Assembly: GCA_947628185.1 (NCBI GenBank)
Contig: CANQYW010000004.1
Span: forward strand, 32,528 to 96,527
From: an uncultured Oscillospiraceae bacterium
GTDB taxonomy: Bacteria > Bacillota > Clostridia > Oscillospirales > Oscillospiraceae
Direction: 5' to 3'
Length of the DNA stretch: 64,000 nt
The notes under the pieces were generated by a model. The model was given only the letters and a program-made list of their open reading frames with translations. It did no database searches and was not told the origin of the DNA. A program made the translations under genes and the position numbers. Shown here piece by piece: positions 1-8,921 of this stretch (position 1 is the stretch's first letter; each line of letters begins with the position of its first letter).

Positions 1-362
1 ATTCCGGCGGGGGCTACGGTGGCAATTACGCAAATATCCGGGCGGCTATAAACTCCGGGAACCTCAAATACGCCCAGGATCTCCTGGACGCCGCCCCCAC
101 CAGGGACGCGGAGTGGAACTTCCTCATGGGCAGCCTCTACTACAAGAAGGGTTGGCTGGACGACGCCAGAAGTTTCTTCCAGCGGGCCGTCAATATGGAC
201 CCCACGAACGGCGAGTACCGCCAGGCCCTCAATATGGCCAGTGCCTCCAACACCCCCTACCGCTCCACCGGTTACGGCCCCCCCGCCCAGGGAGGGATGG
301 ATATGTGCGATATGTGTACCGCGATGATGTGCATGAACATGATGTGCGGGGGTTGCAGATAA
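1..362 (+). CDS. J-domain/TPR protein, C-terminal part only
   Basis: The reading frame is open from the left edge of the window (first full codon at base 3) to TAA at 360-362, so only the last ~119 residues are present. The visible part has a Gly/Tyr/Asn-rich stretch, then one or more TPR-like helices (residues like AINSGNLKYAQDLLDA and YYKKGWLDDARSFFQRAV), then a linker and a Cys/Met-rich tail ending CGGCR. J-domain proteins with TPR-like repeats and such tails are common in Clostridia just upstream of a small membrane protein gene, as here (3 bp gap). The J domain itself would lie outside the window, so the family call is inference from architecture and neighbour. A metal-binding role of the tail is possible but not shown. 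Confidence 0.6.
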   Translation, partial: SGGGYGGNYANIRAAINSGNLKYAQDLLDAAPTRDAEWNFLMGSLYYKKGWLDDARSFFQRAVNMDPTNGEYRQALNMASASNTPYRSTGYGPPAQGGMDMCDMCTAMMCMNMMCGGCR

Positions 363-365
363 GAG

Positions 366-887
366 ATGAGGAGCTCTAAGTCTCGCAAAGTGGCTTTTTT
401 GGCCGTCTTCACCGCATTCTCGGCGGCGTTTTTGTACCTGGCCTCGGTGCTCCCCACGGGGCAGCTGGGATTTTTGGGGCTCGCGTCGCTCTTTGGGATC
501 GCAGCCGTGGTGGAGTACGGGATACCCGGCGGGCTCATGGTGTTCGCGGGTACGGTCATCGTGGGGCTAATATTGGTGCCCTCCAAGTCCCTGGTCCTCA
601 TTTACGCCCTATTTTTCGGCTACTACCCGATACTCAAGTCCCTGGCGGAGAGGTCAAAGCGCCGGGTGCTGGAGTGGGCCGTGAAACTCGCCGTCTTTAA
701 CGGCGCGGCGGCTGTGATAGTTTTTTTGCTCCACGAGACGCTATTCAATTTTGAGTTTTTGAGGGGCAGCGTCCCGGCGCTCTTCGCCTTTTTGAACGTC
801 GTCTTTATACTTTTTGACATTGGCGTCTCCAGGGTGATAGCCGTCTACATGGCGCGGCTCTACCCCAAAATGCATAGAGGATGGTGA
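366..887 (+). CDS. conserved membrane protein of unknown function
   Basis: A 173-residue protein with about five hydrophobic segments (first roughly residues 8-28, last near 135-160) and a basic C-terminus. I see no catalytic motif. It starts three bases after the J-domain gene and ends six bases before the yicC-like gene, so it is almost certainly co-transcribed with both. Small polytopic proteins of this kind are seen at this place in Clostridia, but I know no function for them. It lacks a signal peptide separate from its first membrane segment. Confidence 0.6.
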   Translation: MRSSKSRKVAFLAVFTAFSAAFLYLASVLPTGQLGFLGLASLFGIAAVVEYGIPGGLMVFAGTVIVGLILVPSKSLVLIYALFFGYYPILKSLAERSKRRVLEWAVKLAVFNGAAAVIVFLLHETLFNFEFLRGSVPALFAFLNVVFILFDIGVSRVIAVYMARLYPKMHRGW

Positions 888-893
888 TTACGG

Positions 894-1772
894 ATGATAA
901 AGAGCATGACCGGCTACGGCAGCGCCAGCGGTTCCTCCGATAAGTTCGAGATAACCGTCGAGCTCAAGAGCGTCAACAACCGGTTCCTTGATTGCAGTGT
1001 GAAACTCCCCCGGCTCTACGTCTCCCTTGAGGAGGGCATAAAGGCCCAGGTGCAGAGGCACATCTCCCGCGGGAAGGTGGATGTATTTATCTCTGTCGAC
1101 GCCTCCAACGCGGGGGACGTGCTCATAGACGTAAATGATCCCGTGGCGGACGCCTACATCGCCGCCCTGAGGGCCATATCCCAGCGCTACTCTCTGCCGC
1201 TCGGCACCACCGCCTACGACATGGCAAGGTTCCAGGACGTCCTCACCGTCAAGAAGGCGGAGACGGACATGGAGCGCCTGGGGGCGGATCTTAGCGGTAT
1301 AGTGGAGCGCGCCCTGGAGGATTTTGACGCCATGCGCACCCGGGAGGGGGCCCGTATGCGGGACGACATACTCACCCGCGCCGCCGAGATCGAGCGCCTC
1401 GTCGCCGCCGCGGAGGAGCGGTCCCCCAGGACAGTGGCGGAGTACCGGGAGCGCCTCACCCGCCGGATAATGGATGTGCTGGAGAACTCAAATATCGACG
1501 AGAGCCGCATCCTCACGGAGGCCGCCATATTCGCGGACAAGGTCTCGGTGGCGGAGGAGACGGTGCGCCTCAGGAGCCATCTCTCCGCTCTGAGGGAGCT
1601 CCTTGAGAGCTCGGTGCCTGTCGGCAGGAAACTCGACTTCCTCGTCCAGGAGTTTAACCGGGAGGCCAACACCTTAGGCTCCAAGGGCAACGACGTGGAG
1701 ATGGCCCGGATAACCGTGGATATGAAGTCGGAAATCGAGAAGATACGCGAGCAGATCCAGAACATAGAGTAA
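894..1772 (+). CDS. yicC: YicC/YloC family endoribonuclease
   Basis: 292 residues, the normal length for the YicC/YloC family. The N-terminus MIKSMTGYG with [12 protein letters not shown] at about residues 24-35 is the family hallmark; the C-terminal half carries the DUF1732-type region with [16 protein letters not shown] and the ending [13 protein letters not shown]. coli YicC and B. subtilis YloC are reported stress-related RNA-degrading proteins. ATG at 894 is the only start that gives the conserved N-terminus. The gene sits directly before remA and gmk, the usual clostridial and bacillar order. Confidence 0.93.
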   Translation: MIKSMTGYGSASGSSDKFEITVELKSVNNRFLDCSVKLPRLYVSLEEGIKAQVQRHISRGKVDVFISVDASNAGDVLIDVNDPVADAYIAALRAISQRYSLPLGTTAYDMARFQDVLTVKKAETDMERLGADLSGIVERALEDFDAMRTREGARMRDDILTRAAEIERLVAAAEERSPRTVAEYRERLTRRIMDVLENSNIDESRILTEAAIFADKVSVAEETVRLRSHLSALRELLESSVPVGRKLDFLVQEFNREANTLGSKGNDVEMARITVDMKSEIEKIREQIQNIE

Positions 1773-1791
1773 ATTTGAGCGTGAGGTTCGT

Positions 1792-2073
1792 ATGAGGCTT
1801 GTAAACATAGGCTTTGGCAACATGGTGGCCGTCTCGCGGATGATCGCGGCTGTGAGTCCCGATTCCGCCCCCATAAAGAGGATAATAGGCGACGCCCGGG
1901 AGCGCGGTATGCTCATTGACGCCACCTACGGCCGCCGCACGAGGGCGGTGGTTGTGATGGACAGCGGGCACATAATACTCTCGGCCCTCCAGCCGGAGAC
2001 GGTATCCGGTAGGATCTCCGGCAGGCCGGAGCGGGACGAGACAGAGGAGGAGCTTGAGGAAGATGGGGAATAG
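1792..2073 (+). CDS. remA: RemA-like DNA-binding regulator (DUF370)
   Basis: 93 residues, beginning [19 protein letters not shown] and containing [18 protein letters not shown] and [18 protein letters not shown], which are the signatures of the DUF370/RemA family. In Bacillus subtilis RemA is a DNA-binding activator of biofilm matrix and osmoprotection genes. The acidic tail ([14 protein letters not shown]) overlaps the start of gmk by 11 bases, which suggests coupled translation. Whether it controls matrix genes in this organism cannot be told from the sequence. Confidence 0.9.
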   Translation: MRLVNIGFGNMVAVSRMIAAVSPDSAPIKRIIGDARERGMLIDATYGRRTRAVVVMDSGHIILSALQPETVSGRISGRPERDETEEELEEDGE

Positions 2074-2635
2074 GGGACTTCTTGTGATCATTTCCGGCCC
2101 CGCCGGCACCGGCAAGAGCTCGGTGATAAACGAACTATTCAGGCGGAGGGACAAGCTCTTTTTCTCCGTGTCCGCCACTACCCGCGCCCCGAGGAAGGGC
2201 GAGGTCCCGGGGGAGAGCTACCACTTCATAACCCGGGAAAAATTTGACGAGATGCTCGCAAAGGACGAGTTTTTGGAGCACGCCACATATGTGAGCAACA
2301 GTTACGGCTCCCCCCGCGCCCCCGTGGAGGAGAAACTCGCCGAGGGGTACGACGTCATAATGGACATAGAGGTCCAGGGCGCGAAACAGGTGAAGGAGAA
2401 GATGCCGGAGGCCATCACAGTATTCCTGGCGCCTCCCAGCTTTGAGGAGCTGGAGCGCCGTCTTCGGGGCCGCTCCACCGAGACGGAGGAGACGATAGTA
2501 AAGAGGCTCCAGCAGGCCCAGCGTGAACTGCCGGAACTGCGGCGCTACGACTACACCGTGGTGAACGACCAGGTGGACCGGGCCGCCGGTGAACTCTTGA
2601 CCATAATCGAAAAAGCGAAAACGGAAAGGAACTGA
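2063..2635 (+). CDS. gmk: guanylate kinase
   Basis: Phosphorylates GMP to GDP with ATP, supplying guanine nucleotides. The protein has the Walker A motif [10 protein letters not shown] near residues 9-18, the GMP-binding region [11 protein letters not shown] followed by YHF, and the LID region [12 protein letters not shown] chose ATG 2063 ([15 protein letters not shown], 190 residues) because an in-frame TTG at 2054 would place a GAGGAGG ribosome site only 3 bases away. The gene overlaps the end of remA and precedes rpoZ by 7 bases, a standard Firmicutes arrangement. Confidence 0.96.
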   Translation: MGNRGLLVIISGPAGTGKSSVINELFRRRDKLFFSVSATTRAPRKGEVPGESYHFITREKFDEMLAKDEFLEHATYVSNSYGSPRAPVEEKLAEGYDVIMDIEVQGAKQVKEKMPEAITVFLAPPSFEELERRLRGRSTETEETIVKRLQQAQRELPELRRYDYTVVNDQVDRAAGELLTIIEKAKTERN

Positions 2636-2642
2636 TATTATC

Positions 2643-2837
2643 ATGATGCTTTATCCCACAATGCCGGACCTTCTCAGGAACACCAACAACAGCCGGTATC
2701 TGCTTGTGAACGTGATAGCGAAACGCGCCAGGGAGATTGCCTCCGAGGCTGAGGCCAAGGGAATTTCCCTGGAGGATAAACCCGTCTCCATCGCCATTAA
2801 GGAGATCGCCGACGGCAAGGTCACCGCTCAGAGCTGA
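2643..2837 (+). CDS. rpoZ: RNA polymerase omega subunit
   Basis: 64 residues; the start MMLYPTMPDLL, then RYLLVNVIAKRAREIA and KPVSIAIKEIADGKV, matches the short clostridial omega subunit, which helps assemble and stabilise the beta-prime subunit of RNA polymerase. It lies between gmk and priA, as in many Firmicutes. The ATG at 2643 is followed directly by a second ATG at 2646, so the first residue is uncertain by one codon. Confidence 0.93.
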   Translation: MMLYPTMPDLLRNTNNSRYLLVNVIAKRAREIASEAEAKGISLEDKPVSIAIKEIADGKVTAQS

Positions 2838-2862
2838 CCCCCGCCTCGGAGGCCTCTGGGTG

Positions 2863-5106
2863 ATGAGAAATATTGCGAAAGTCGCCGTCTCAGCCGCCGT
2901 ATACTCTATAGATAAACCCTACTCCTATGTGATCCCTGAGAGCCTATTGGACACCGTTTCCGCCGGTTCCCGGGTCATAGTCCCCTTTGGCCGGGGCAAC
3001 AAGCGCTCCGAGGGGATAGTCTTGGCCCTGGAGGATGAGTCCCAGCGCCAGGAGCTAAAGTGCATAGAGTCCGTGATGGACCCGGAGCCCGTGTTCTCCC
3101 AGGAACAGTTGAAACTCGCCCTCTGGATGCGGGAGAGGTTCTTCTGCACCCTCTACGAGGCCGCCAGGGCCATGCTACCCGCGGGGATGTGGTACTCCTC
3201 CGACGGCCACAGGATCGGTGACAAGACCCAAAAATTCGTCACGCTGGCGGTCTCCGGCGAGGAGGCCACGCTCATTGCCGCGCAGCGCCGCATGAGGGCC
3301 CCGAGGCAGGCGGAGGTCTTGAACGTCTTGGCAGATGTGGGGGAGGCAGCCGTCGCCGACGTCTGCGCCTTCGCCTCGGTGACGTCCGCCACGGTCACCG
3401 CCCTTGAGAAACAGGGCCTTGTCACGGTCTCGGTGCGGGAGGTCTACAGGCGGCCCAATGTGCGCCGGGATGGACGCAGAGGAGGGCAGATAGAGCTGAC
3501 GCGGGAGCAGGAGAGCGCCTATAGGGGCCTTCTCGCCCTCATGGAGGAGGGCGTACCCCACGCGGCTCTGCTATTCGGCGTCACAGGCAGCGGGAAGACG
3601 AGCGTCTATATAAGGCTCGTCCAGGACGCGCTATCGTCCGGGAGGACAGCCATAGTGCTGGTGCCGGAGATAGCTTTGACCCCCCAGCTCGTGGGGGTCT
3701 TCTCAAGTTACTTCGGGGACGACATAGCCTTGCTCCACAGTTCCCTCACCATGGGTGAGCGGTACGACGAGTGGAAGAGGATAAACAACGGCTCCGTGAA
3801 GGTTGTCATCGGCACCCGCTCCGCCATCTTTGCGCCGCTTAAAAATATCGGCCTCATCGTCATTGACGAGGAACAGGAACACACCTATAAATCCGAAAAT
3901 TCCCCCCGCTACCACGCCAGGGACGTGGCCAAGTTCCGCTGTGTGCGGGAGAACGCCCTGCTGGTCCTGGGATCCGCCACGCCGAGTGTAGAGTCCATGT
4001 ACGCCGCCCGGGCCGGGCGCTACAGCCTCTTTACTATTGCGAACCGCTTTAACGCAAACCCCCTGCCGGAGGTGCTCATCGCTGATATGCGCCGGGAGAT
4101 CAAGGAGGGCAACGGCGGTGTGGTGGGCGGGCTCCTGCGGGAGGAGCTTAAAAAGAATATAGACCGCGGCGAGCAGAGCATACTCTTTTTAAACCGCCGG
4201 GGGGCCTCGGGGCTTGTCATGTGCGGTGAGTGCGGCCACGTTTTCACATGCCGTAATTGCAGCGTGTCCATGACGTACCACTCCGTCGGCAGGAGACTGC
4301 GCTGTCACTACTGCGGGTCCTCTCAGCCGCTGCCGGAGTGCTGTCCCGAGTGCGGCGGGAAACTAAAGTTCGTGGGCGCCGGTACGCAGAAATTGGAGGA
4401 GGAGCTCGCCGAGATCTTCCCGGGCGTCGGGGTCATACGCATGGACACCGACACCGTCTCAAAGGCCGGTTCCCATCAAAAGCTCCTGGACAAGTTTAAA
4501 AAGGACAACGTGCCCATACTCCTGGGCACACAGATGGTGACGAAGGGTCTCGACTTCTCCAATGTCACGCTGGCTGGGGTCATCTCCGCTGACCAGTCGC
4601 TCTACGCCGGGGACTTTAGGGCCCACGAGCGGACATTCTCCCTGATAACCCAGGTGGTGGGGCGCTCCGGTAGGGGCCAGAAGGCCGGGAGGGCCGTCAT
4701 TCAGACCTTCACCCCGGAAAACCCGGTACTGCTCCTGGCCGCGAAACAGGACTACATGGGCTTTTACGAGCAGGAGATCGTCACCCGGGGACTCATCTCC
4801 GCGCCGCCGATAAGGGACATCATCACCGTCACCGTGACGGGCCTTGACGAGGCGGCGGTCCTTCGCGGCTGCGTGAGGATCGGGGAGGCCCTAAGGGCCG
4901 CATGGATAGGTCCGGGACTTGAGGTGCTGGGGCCCGCACCAGCGGGCGTCACGAAAGTCAACAACAGGTTCCGCTACAAGATGACCCTGGTGCTTAAAAA
5001 TAACAGCCGCAACCGGGAGATGGTGGCGGCGGTGATCCGGGGGTTCGCCCAGGACAAGGAGAACAAAAATCTTTCGGTGTTCGCGGACGCGGACCCCGTA
5101 GAATAA
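2863..5106 (+). CDS. priA: primosomal replication-restart helicase PriA
   Basis: A 747-residue 3'-5' DNA helicase that reloads the replication machinery at stalled forks. The order is an N-terminal DNA-binding domain (from AKVAVSAAVYSIDKPYSY), Walker A GVTGSGKTSVY at about residue 239, the Walker B box DEEQ at about 335, the GSATPS box, a cluster of eight zinc cysteines starting CGECGHVFTC and ending CPECGG, then the helicase motifs LLGTQMVTKG and QVVGRSGRG. The open frame continues further upstream, but ATG 2863 gives the normal N-terminus and lies 25 bases after rpoZ. Followed by def after 12 bases. Confidence 0.96.
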   Translation: MRNIAKVAVSAAVYSIDKPYSYVIPESLLDTVSAGSRVIVPFGRGNKRSEGIVLALEDESQRQELKCIESVMDPEPVFSQEQLKLALWMRERFFCTLYEAARAMLPAGMWYSSDGHRIGDKTQKFVTLAVSGEEATLIAAQRRMRAPRQAEVLNVLADVGEAAVADVCAFASVTSATVTALEKQGLVTVSVREVYRRPNVRRDGRRGGQIELTREQESAYRGLLALMEEGVPHAALLFGVTGSGKTSVYIRLVQDALSSGRTAIVLVPEIALTPQLVGVFSSYFGDDIALLHSSLTMGERYDEWKRINNGSVKVVIGTRSAIFAPLKNIGLIVIDEEQEHTYKSENSPRYHARDVAKFRCVRENALLVLGSATPSVESMYAARAGRYSLFTIANRFNANPLPEVLIADMRREIKEGNGGVVGGLLREELKKNIDRGEQSILFLNRRGASGLVMCGECGHVFTCRNCSVSMTYHSVGRRLRCHYCGSSQPLPECCPECGGKLKFVGAGTQKLEEELAEIFPGVGVIRMDTDTVSKAGSHQKLLDKFKKDNVPILLGTQMVTKGLDFSNVTLAGVISADQSLYAGDFRAHERTFSLITQVVGRSGRGQKAGRAVIQTFTPENPVLLLAAKQDYMGFYEQEIVTRGLISAPPIRDIITVTVTGLDEAAVLRGCVRIGEALRAAWIGPGLEVLGPAPAGVTKVNNRFRYKMTLVLKNNSRNREMVAAVIRGFAQDKENKNLSVFADADPVE

Positions 5107-5118
5107 AGGAGAGAACAT

Positions 5119-5622
5119 ATGGCCACGAGAAACATCCGCGAGGAGGGGGACTCCATCCTCTTAAAACACAGTAGACCGGTGACGGACTTCAATAAACGGC
5201 TCCACACCCTCTTGGACGACATGCGCGAGACGCTCCTCGGCGCCGACGGCGTCGGGCTGGCCGCCCCCCAGGTGGGCGTACTGCGCCGGGCCGTCATAGT
5301 CATGGACACAAATAAGACGGAGCTCACACCCGAGGAGCAGATCATTGAGCTCATAAACCCGGAGATCGTGGAGGCCGACGGCGAACAGACCGGCAAGGAG
5401 GGGTGTCTCTCCATCCCCGGAGTCTACGGCATAGTGTCCCGTCCGGGGCATGTCCGTGTCCGGGCCCAGGACAGGTTCGGCAACACCTTTGAGGTGGAGG
5501 GCGAAGGGCTGACCGCCAGGTGTTTCTGCCACGAGATAGACCACCTGGACGGACACCTCTTCACGGAGCGCGCCCAGCGCATACTCACCGAGGAGGAGCT
5601 TGAAGAGGAGTCAGAGACTTAA
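5119..5622 (+). CDS. def: peptide deformylase
   Basis: Removes the formyl group from the N-terminal methionine of new proteins. All three active-site motifs are visible: GVGLAAPQVGV (motif 1), EGCLSIPG (motif 2, with the metal Cys) and HEIDHLDG (motif 3, with the two metal His and the catalytic Glu). At 167 residues it is a normal class. AAAGGAG precedes ATG 5119 at good spacing. Its TAA touches the ATG of fmt, so the enzymes that add and remove the formyl group are translated from the same message. Confidence 0.96.
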   Translation: MATRNIREEGDSILLKHSRPVTDFNKRLHTLLDDMRETLLGADGVGLAAPQVGVLRRAVIVMDTNKTELTPEEQIIELINPEIVEADGEQTGKEGCLSIPGVYGIVSRPGHVRVRAQDRFGNTFEVEGEGLTARCFCHEIDHLDGHLFTERAQRILTEEELEEESET

Positions 5623-6537
5623 ATGAGAGTAGTTTTCATGGGTACGCCGGACTTCGCGGCGGAATCACTGAGGGCCCTCCTGGACTCCGGCTTTGAGGTG
5701 GTGGGCGTATTCACCCAGCCCGATAAGCCGGTGGGGAGGAGACACACCCTGGAGGCTCCGCCGGTGAAGAGACTGGCGGAGGCCCGTGGGATAGACGTCT
5801 ACCAGCCAACAAAACTTCGTGACGGCACGGCCCTGGGCCTTTTGCGGGATATGAGGCCGGACGTCATAGCCGTCGTGGCCTACGGCCGGCTGCTGCCGGT
5901 GGATATTTTGGAGCTCCCGCCCCTGGGGTGCGTCAATATCCACGGCTCCCTCCTGCCAAAATACCGCGGCGCCGCCCCGATACAGTGGGCAGTCATAAAC
6001 GGCGAGAGGGAGACCGGCGTCACCGCCCAGTTCATGGCGGAGGCCATGGACGCCGGTGACATCATCGACACCCGCTCTACGTCCATCTTGCCCGGCGAGA
6101 CCGCCGGTGAGCTCTTTACCCGCCTCGCCCCCATGGGGGCGGAGCTCCTCTGCTCCACACTCCGCTCAATAGAGCGGGGGACCGCCGGGAGGACTCCCCA
6201 GGACCCCGGAGAGGCCACATTCGCCCCGCCACTCACGAAGGAGCTCGCGGAGCTGGACCTCAACACCGAGGGACACCGCCTTGTGACGAAGATATTGGGC
6301 CTTGACCCCTGGCCCGTGGCGACGGTGGAGATAAACGGCGTCAAATTTAAAGTTTTCAAGGCTTTTTCAACGAAAAAGGCCGTAAAGTCCGCCCCTGGGA
6401 CCCTGCTCTCGGCGGGGCCGGAGGGGATAGAGCTTGCGGTCCGGGATGGGAGCCTCACCGTCACCGAGCTCCAGGCCCCAGGCGGCAAGCGCATGAGAGC
6501 CGCGGACTATTTAAGAGGGCACCCCATATGCCCGTGA
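5623..6537 (+). CDS. fmt: methionyl-tRNA formyltransferase
   Basis: Adds a formyl group from 10-formyl-THF to initiator Met-tRNA. 304 residues, with MRVVFMGTPDFA at the start, the formyl-transfer core VNIHGSLLPKYRGAAPIQWA (Asn and His of the active site) near residues 105-124 and the Asp of the EAMDAGDI box. The C-terminal tRNA-binding domain includes GLDPWPVATVEINGVKFKVF. No gap separates it from def, and it overlaps rsmB by 10 bases. Confidence 0.96.
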   Translation: MRVVFMGTPDFAAESLRALLDSGFEVVGVFTQPDKPVGRRHTLEAPPVKRLAEARGIDVYQPTKLRDGTALGLLRDMRPDVIAVVAYGRLLPVDILELPPLGCVNIHGSLLPKYRGAAPIQWAVINGERETGVTAQFMAEAMDAGDIIDTRSTSILPGETAGELFTRLAPMGAELLCSTLRSIERGTAGRTPQDPGEATFAPPLTKELAELDLNTEGHRLVTKILGLDPWPVATVEINGVKFKVFKAFSTKKAVKSAPGTLLSAGPEGIELAVRDGSLTVTELQAPGGKRMRAADYLRGHPICP

Positions 6538-7841
6538 CCGCGAGGGACGCCGCCCTGAGAGCCCTGGGGTCTGTGCGCCGTGGGGCGAGGCCCGACATGG
6601 TGCTCGCCAATATAGGCGGCCTTGAGCCCCGGGACATGGCCCTGGCGGCGAAGATAGTGAACGGCGTTCTGCAAAATGAGATGTTCCTCGACCACTACAT
6701 CGCCCTCTACGCCCGGCGGGACACCGCCGCGCTGGAGCCGGAGATCCTCGATATACTGCGCCTCTCGTCGTACCAGCTCATCTTCCTCTCCCGCATCCCG
6801 GCCCGCGCGGCCGTGGCGGAGGGGGTGGCACTTGCGAAACGGCGCAAGCCCTGGGCGGCGGGGCTGGTGAACGCCGTCCTTCGGAGAGTGGCGGAGAATA
6901 AGGACGCGCTCCCCGCGATATCCGCCGAAAATGAGGCCCAGCGGCTCTCTATAACCTACAGTCACCCCCTCTGGCTGGTGGAGGAGCTTATCGCCCAGTT
7001 TGGTACCGAGGACGCCGCCGGTATACTGAGGGCGGACAACACCGAGCCCGCCGTCACAGCGCAGGTGAATACCCTCAAAACTTGCCCCGAGGACCTTCTT
7101 GGTAAACTCCGCTCTATTGGCCTCACAGCGCATATCTCGCCCCATTACGGCGCCGCGCTGGAGCTTGAGAACCCTGGGCCCCTCGCCGGACTTGAGCCAT
7201 TTAGGGACGGCCTATTTTACGTCCAGGACCTGGCCGCCAGGATGGCGGTGAAGGCCGCCGGCGTCCGGCCCGGTATGCGCGTACTTGACATATGCAGCGC
7301 CCCCGGGGGAAAGTCCTTCGCCTGCGCCATGGACATGGAGAACAGGGGCGAGATATTGGCCTTTGACATACACGAGAAGAAACTTGGCCTCGTGCGCGAG
7401 GGCGCGAAGAGGCTGGGGATAGATATAATGAGGACTGCCCCCGGCAACGGGCGCGTGAGAGACCCGGAGCTCGTGGACTCCGCCGATACTGTCATTTGCG
7501 ACGTGCCCTGCTCGGGTCTCGGCGTCATACGCAAGAAACCCGAGATAAGATATAAGGACCGGGATGAGCTTGTGGGCCTCCCGGAGGTACAGCTTGGAAT
7601 ACTCGCAAACGCCGCTGGGTATGTTAAGACTGGGGGCGTCCTTCTCTACTCCACCTGCACGCTCCGCCGGGCGGAGAACGAGGATGTCATCGAGTCGTTC
7701 CTTGAGGACAACGGGAGCTTTGCCCTGGAGCCCTTTGAACTCCCCGGCGCCTTTGGCGGGTGCGGGGGCATGATGACCATACTCCCGCACAAATTTGACA
7801 CGGACGGGTTTTTCATATGCAAGATGAGACGCCTCAAGTGA
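6528..7841 (+). CDS. rsmB: 16S rRNA m5C methyltransferase RsmB
   Basis: 437 residues: an N-terminal NusB-like RNA-binding domain (to about residue 135) and a C-terminal Rossmann methyltransferase. The SAM loop is DICSAPGGKSFA near residue 250; the two catalytic cysteines lie in CDVPCSGLGVIRKKPEIR and YSTCTLRRAENE. The family methylates C967 of 16S rRNA. Translation overlaps fmt upstream and rlmN downstream, typical of this operon. Confidence 0.94.
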   Translation: MPVTARDAALRALGSVRRGARPDMVLANIGGLEPRDMALAAKIVNGVLQNEMFLDHYIALYARRDTAALEPEILDILRLSSYQLIFLSRIPARAAVAEGVALAKRRKPWAAGLVNAVLRRVAENKDALPAISAENEAQRLSITYSHPLWLVEELIAQFGTEDAAGILRADNTEPAVTAQVNTLKTCPEDLLGKLRSIGLTAHISPHYGAALELENPGPLAGLEPFRDGLFYVQDLAARMAVKAAGVRPGMRVLDICSAPGGKSFACAMDMENRGEILAFDIHEKKLGLVREGAKRLGIDIMRTAPGNGRVRDPELVDSADTVICDVPCSGLGVIRKKPEIRYKDRDELVGLPEVQLGILANAAGYVKTGGVLLYSTCTLRRAENEDVIESFLEDNGSFALEPFELPGAFGGCGGMMTILPHKFDTDGFFICKMRRLK

Positions 7842-8878
7842 ATAAACGCGATATAAAATCACTCCTCCCCCAGGAGCTCGCCGCCGCGATGGGTGAGATG
7901 GGGGAGCCGGCCTACCGCTCGCGGCAGGTATTTAAGTGGCTCTGGAGCGGCGTTCGCAGTTTCGAGGAGATGACGGATCTCCCAAAGGCCCTGCGGTCCC
8001 GGCTGGACGGCGCCTTCTATATAACCGCCCCGCAGATCGCGAGAAAACTCGTGAGCGCGCTGGACGGCACCACGAAGTACCTCTGGCGGCTGGCGGACGG
8101 TTACTTGGTGGAGAGCGTCGTCATGCGCTACGAGCACGGGAACACCGTCTGCGTCTCCTCTCAGGTGGGCTGTGCCATGGGCTGCGCCTTCTGCGCCTCC
8201 ACCATCGGCGGGAAGGTGAGGGACCTCGCCGCCTCGGAGATATTGGACCAGGTGATGTTCTCCCAGCTCGACTCGGGGCTCAAGATATCGAACATCGTCA
8301 TGATGGGCATCGGGGAGCCACTGGATAACTTCGATAACGTGGTAAAATTCCTTAAAATGGTGAATTTGCCCGAATGTCTCAATATCGGCATGAGACATAT
8401 ATCACTTTCTACATGCGGATTAACAGAAAAAGTTGACAAACTGGCCTGTTTGGATTTACAATTAACACTATCTGTATCGCTCCACGCGCCGGACGACGAG
8501 ACGCGCTCCAAGATAATGCCCGTGAACCGGGCTTACGGTGTGGACGTGGTACTGGACGCCTCAAGGAGGTACTTTGAGCGGACCGGCCGCAGGGTGTCCT
8601 TTGAGTACGCCATGATAGACGGTGTGAACGACACCGAGCGTCACGCGAGACTGCTGGCGGAGAAATTGGCGGGGGAGAACTGCCACGTGAACCTAATACC
8701 GCTCAACCACGTGGAGGAGAGTCCGCTCTCGCCCAGCACACCGGCAAATCAGAAGAAGTTCATCGGGATCCTGAGGGCGGCCGGGATAAACGTCACGGTA
8801 CGCCGGAAGTTGGGACCAGATATAAACGCCTCCTGCGGTCAGCTCCGCAGGCAGGCGGAGAGCGTGAGTCCCGGCTGA
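7817..8878 (+). CDS. rlmN: dual-specificity RNA m2A methyltransferase RlmN
   Basis: Radical-SAM enzyme that methylates A2503 of 23S rRNA and A37 of some tRNAs. 353 residues, with the cluster motif CAMGCAFC, the GEPLDN box and SLHAPDD, and a Cys near the end (NASCGQLR) that fits the second catalytic cysteine. ATG 7817 overlaps rsmB by 25 bases; an in-frame GTG at 7838 is a possible alternative start. Bases ~8341-8480 are strikingly AT-rich with codons (TTA, CTA, TCT, GTA) that the rest of the gene avoids, although the protein stays intact; see findings. Confidence 0.95.
   Translation: MQDETPQVNKRDIKSLLPQELAAAMGEMGEPAYRSRQVFKWLWSGVRSFEEMTDLPKALRSRLDGAFYITAPQIARKLVSALDGTTKYLWRLADGYLVESVVMRYEHGNTVCVSSQVGCAMGCAFCASTIGGKVRDLAASEILDQVMFSQLDSGLKISNIVMMGIGEPLDNFDNVVKFLKMVNLPECLNIGMRHISLSTCGLTEKVDKLACLDLQLTLSVSLHAPDDETRSKIMPVNRAYGVDVVLDASRRYFERTGRRVSFEYAMIDGVNDTERHARLLAEKLAGENCHVNLIPLNHVEESPLSPSTPANQKKFIGILRAAGINVTVRRKLGPDINASCGQLRRQAESVSPG
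8433..8462 (+). promoter_or_regulatory. possible sigma-A promoter inside rlmN
   Basis: TTGACA at 8433-8438 and TACAAT at 8457-8462 with an 18-base spacer lie within the AT-rich patch of rlmN. The position, ~460 bases before prpC, would allow separate transcription of the prpC-prkC-rsgA genes. It could be a chance result of the low-GC patch. Confidence 0.35.
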
Positions 8879-8921
8879 CATTTCGGGGGATACGGGTATT
8901 TTACTCATCCGGGGGGATCAT

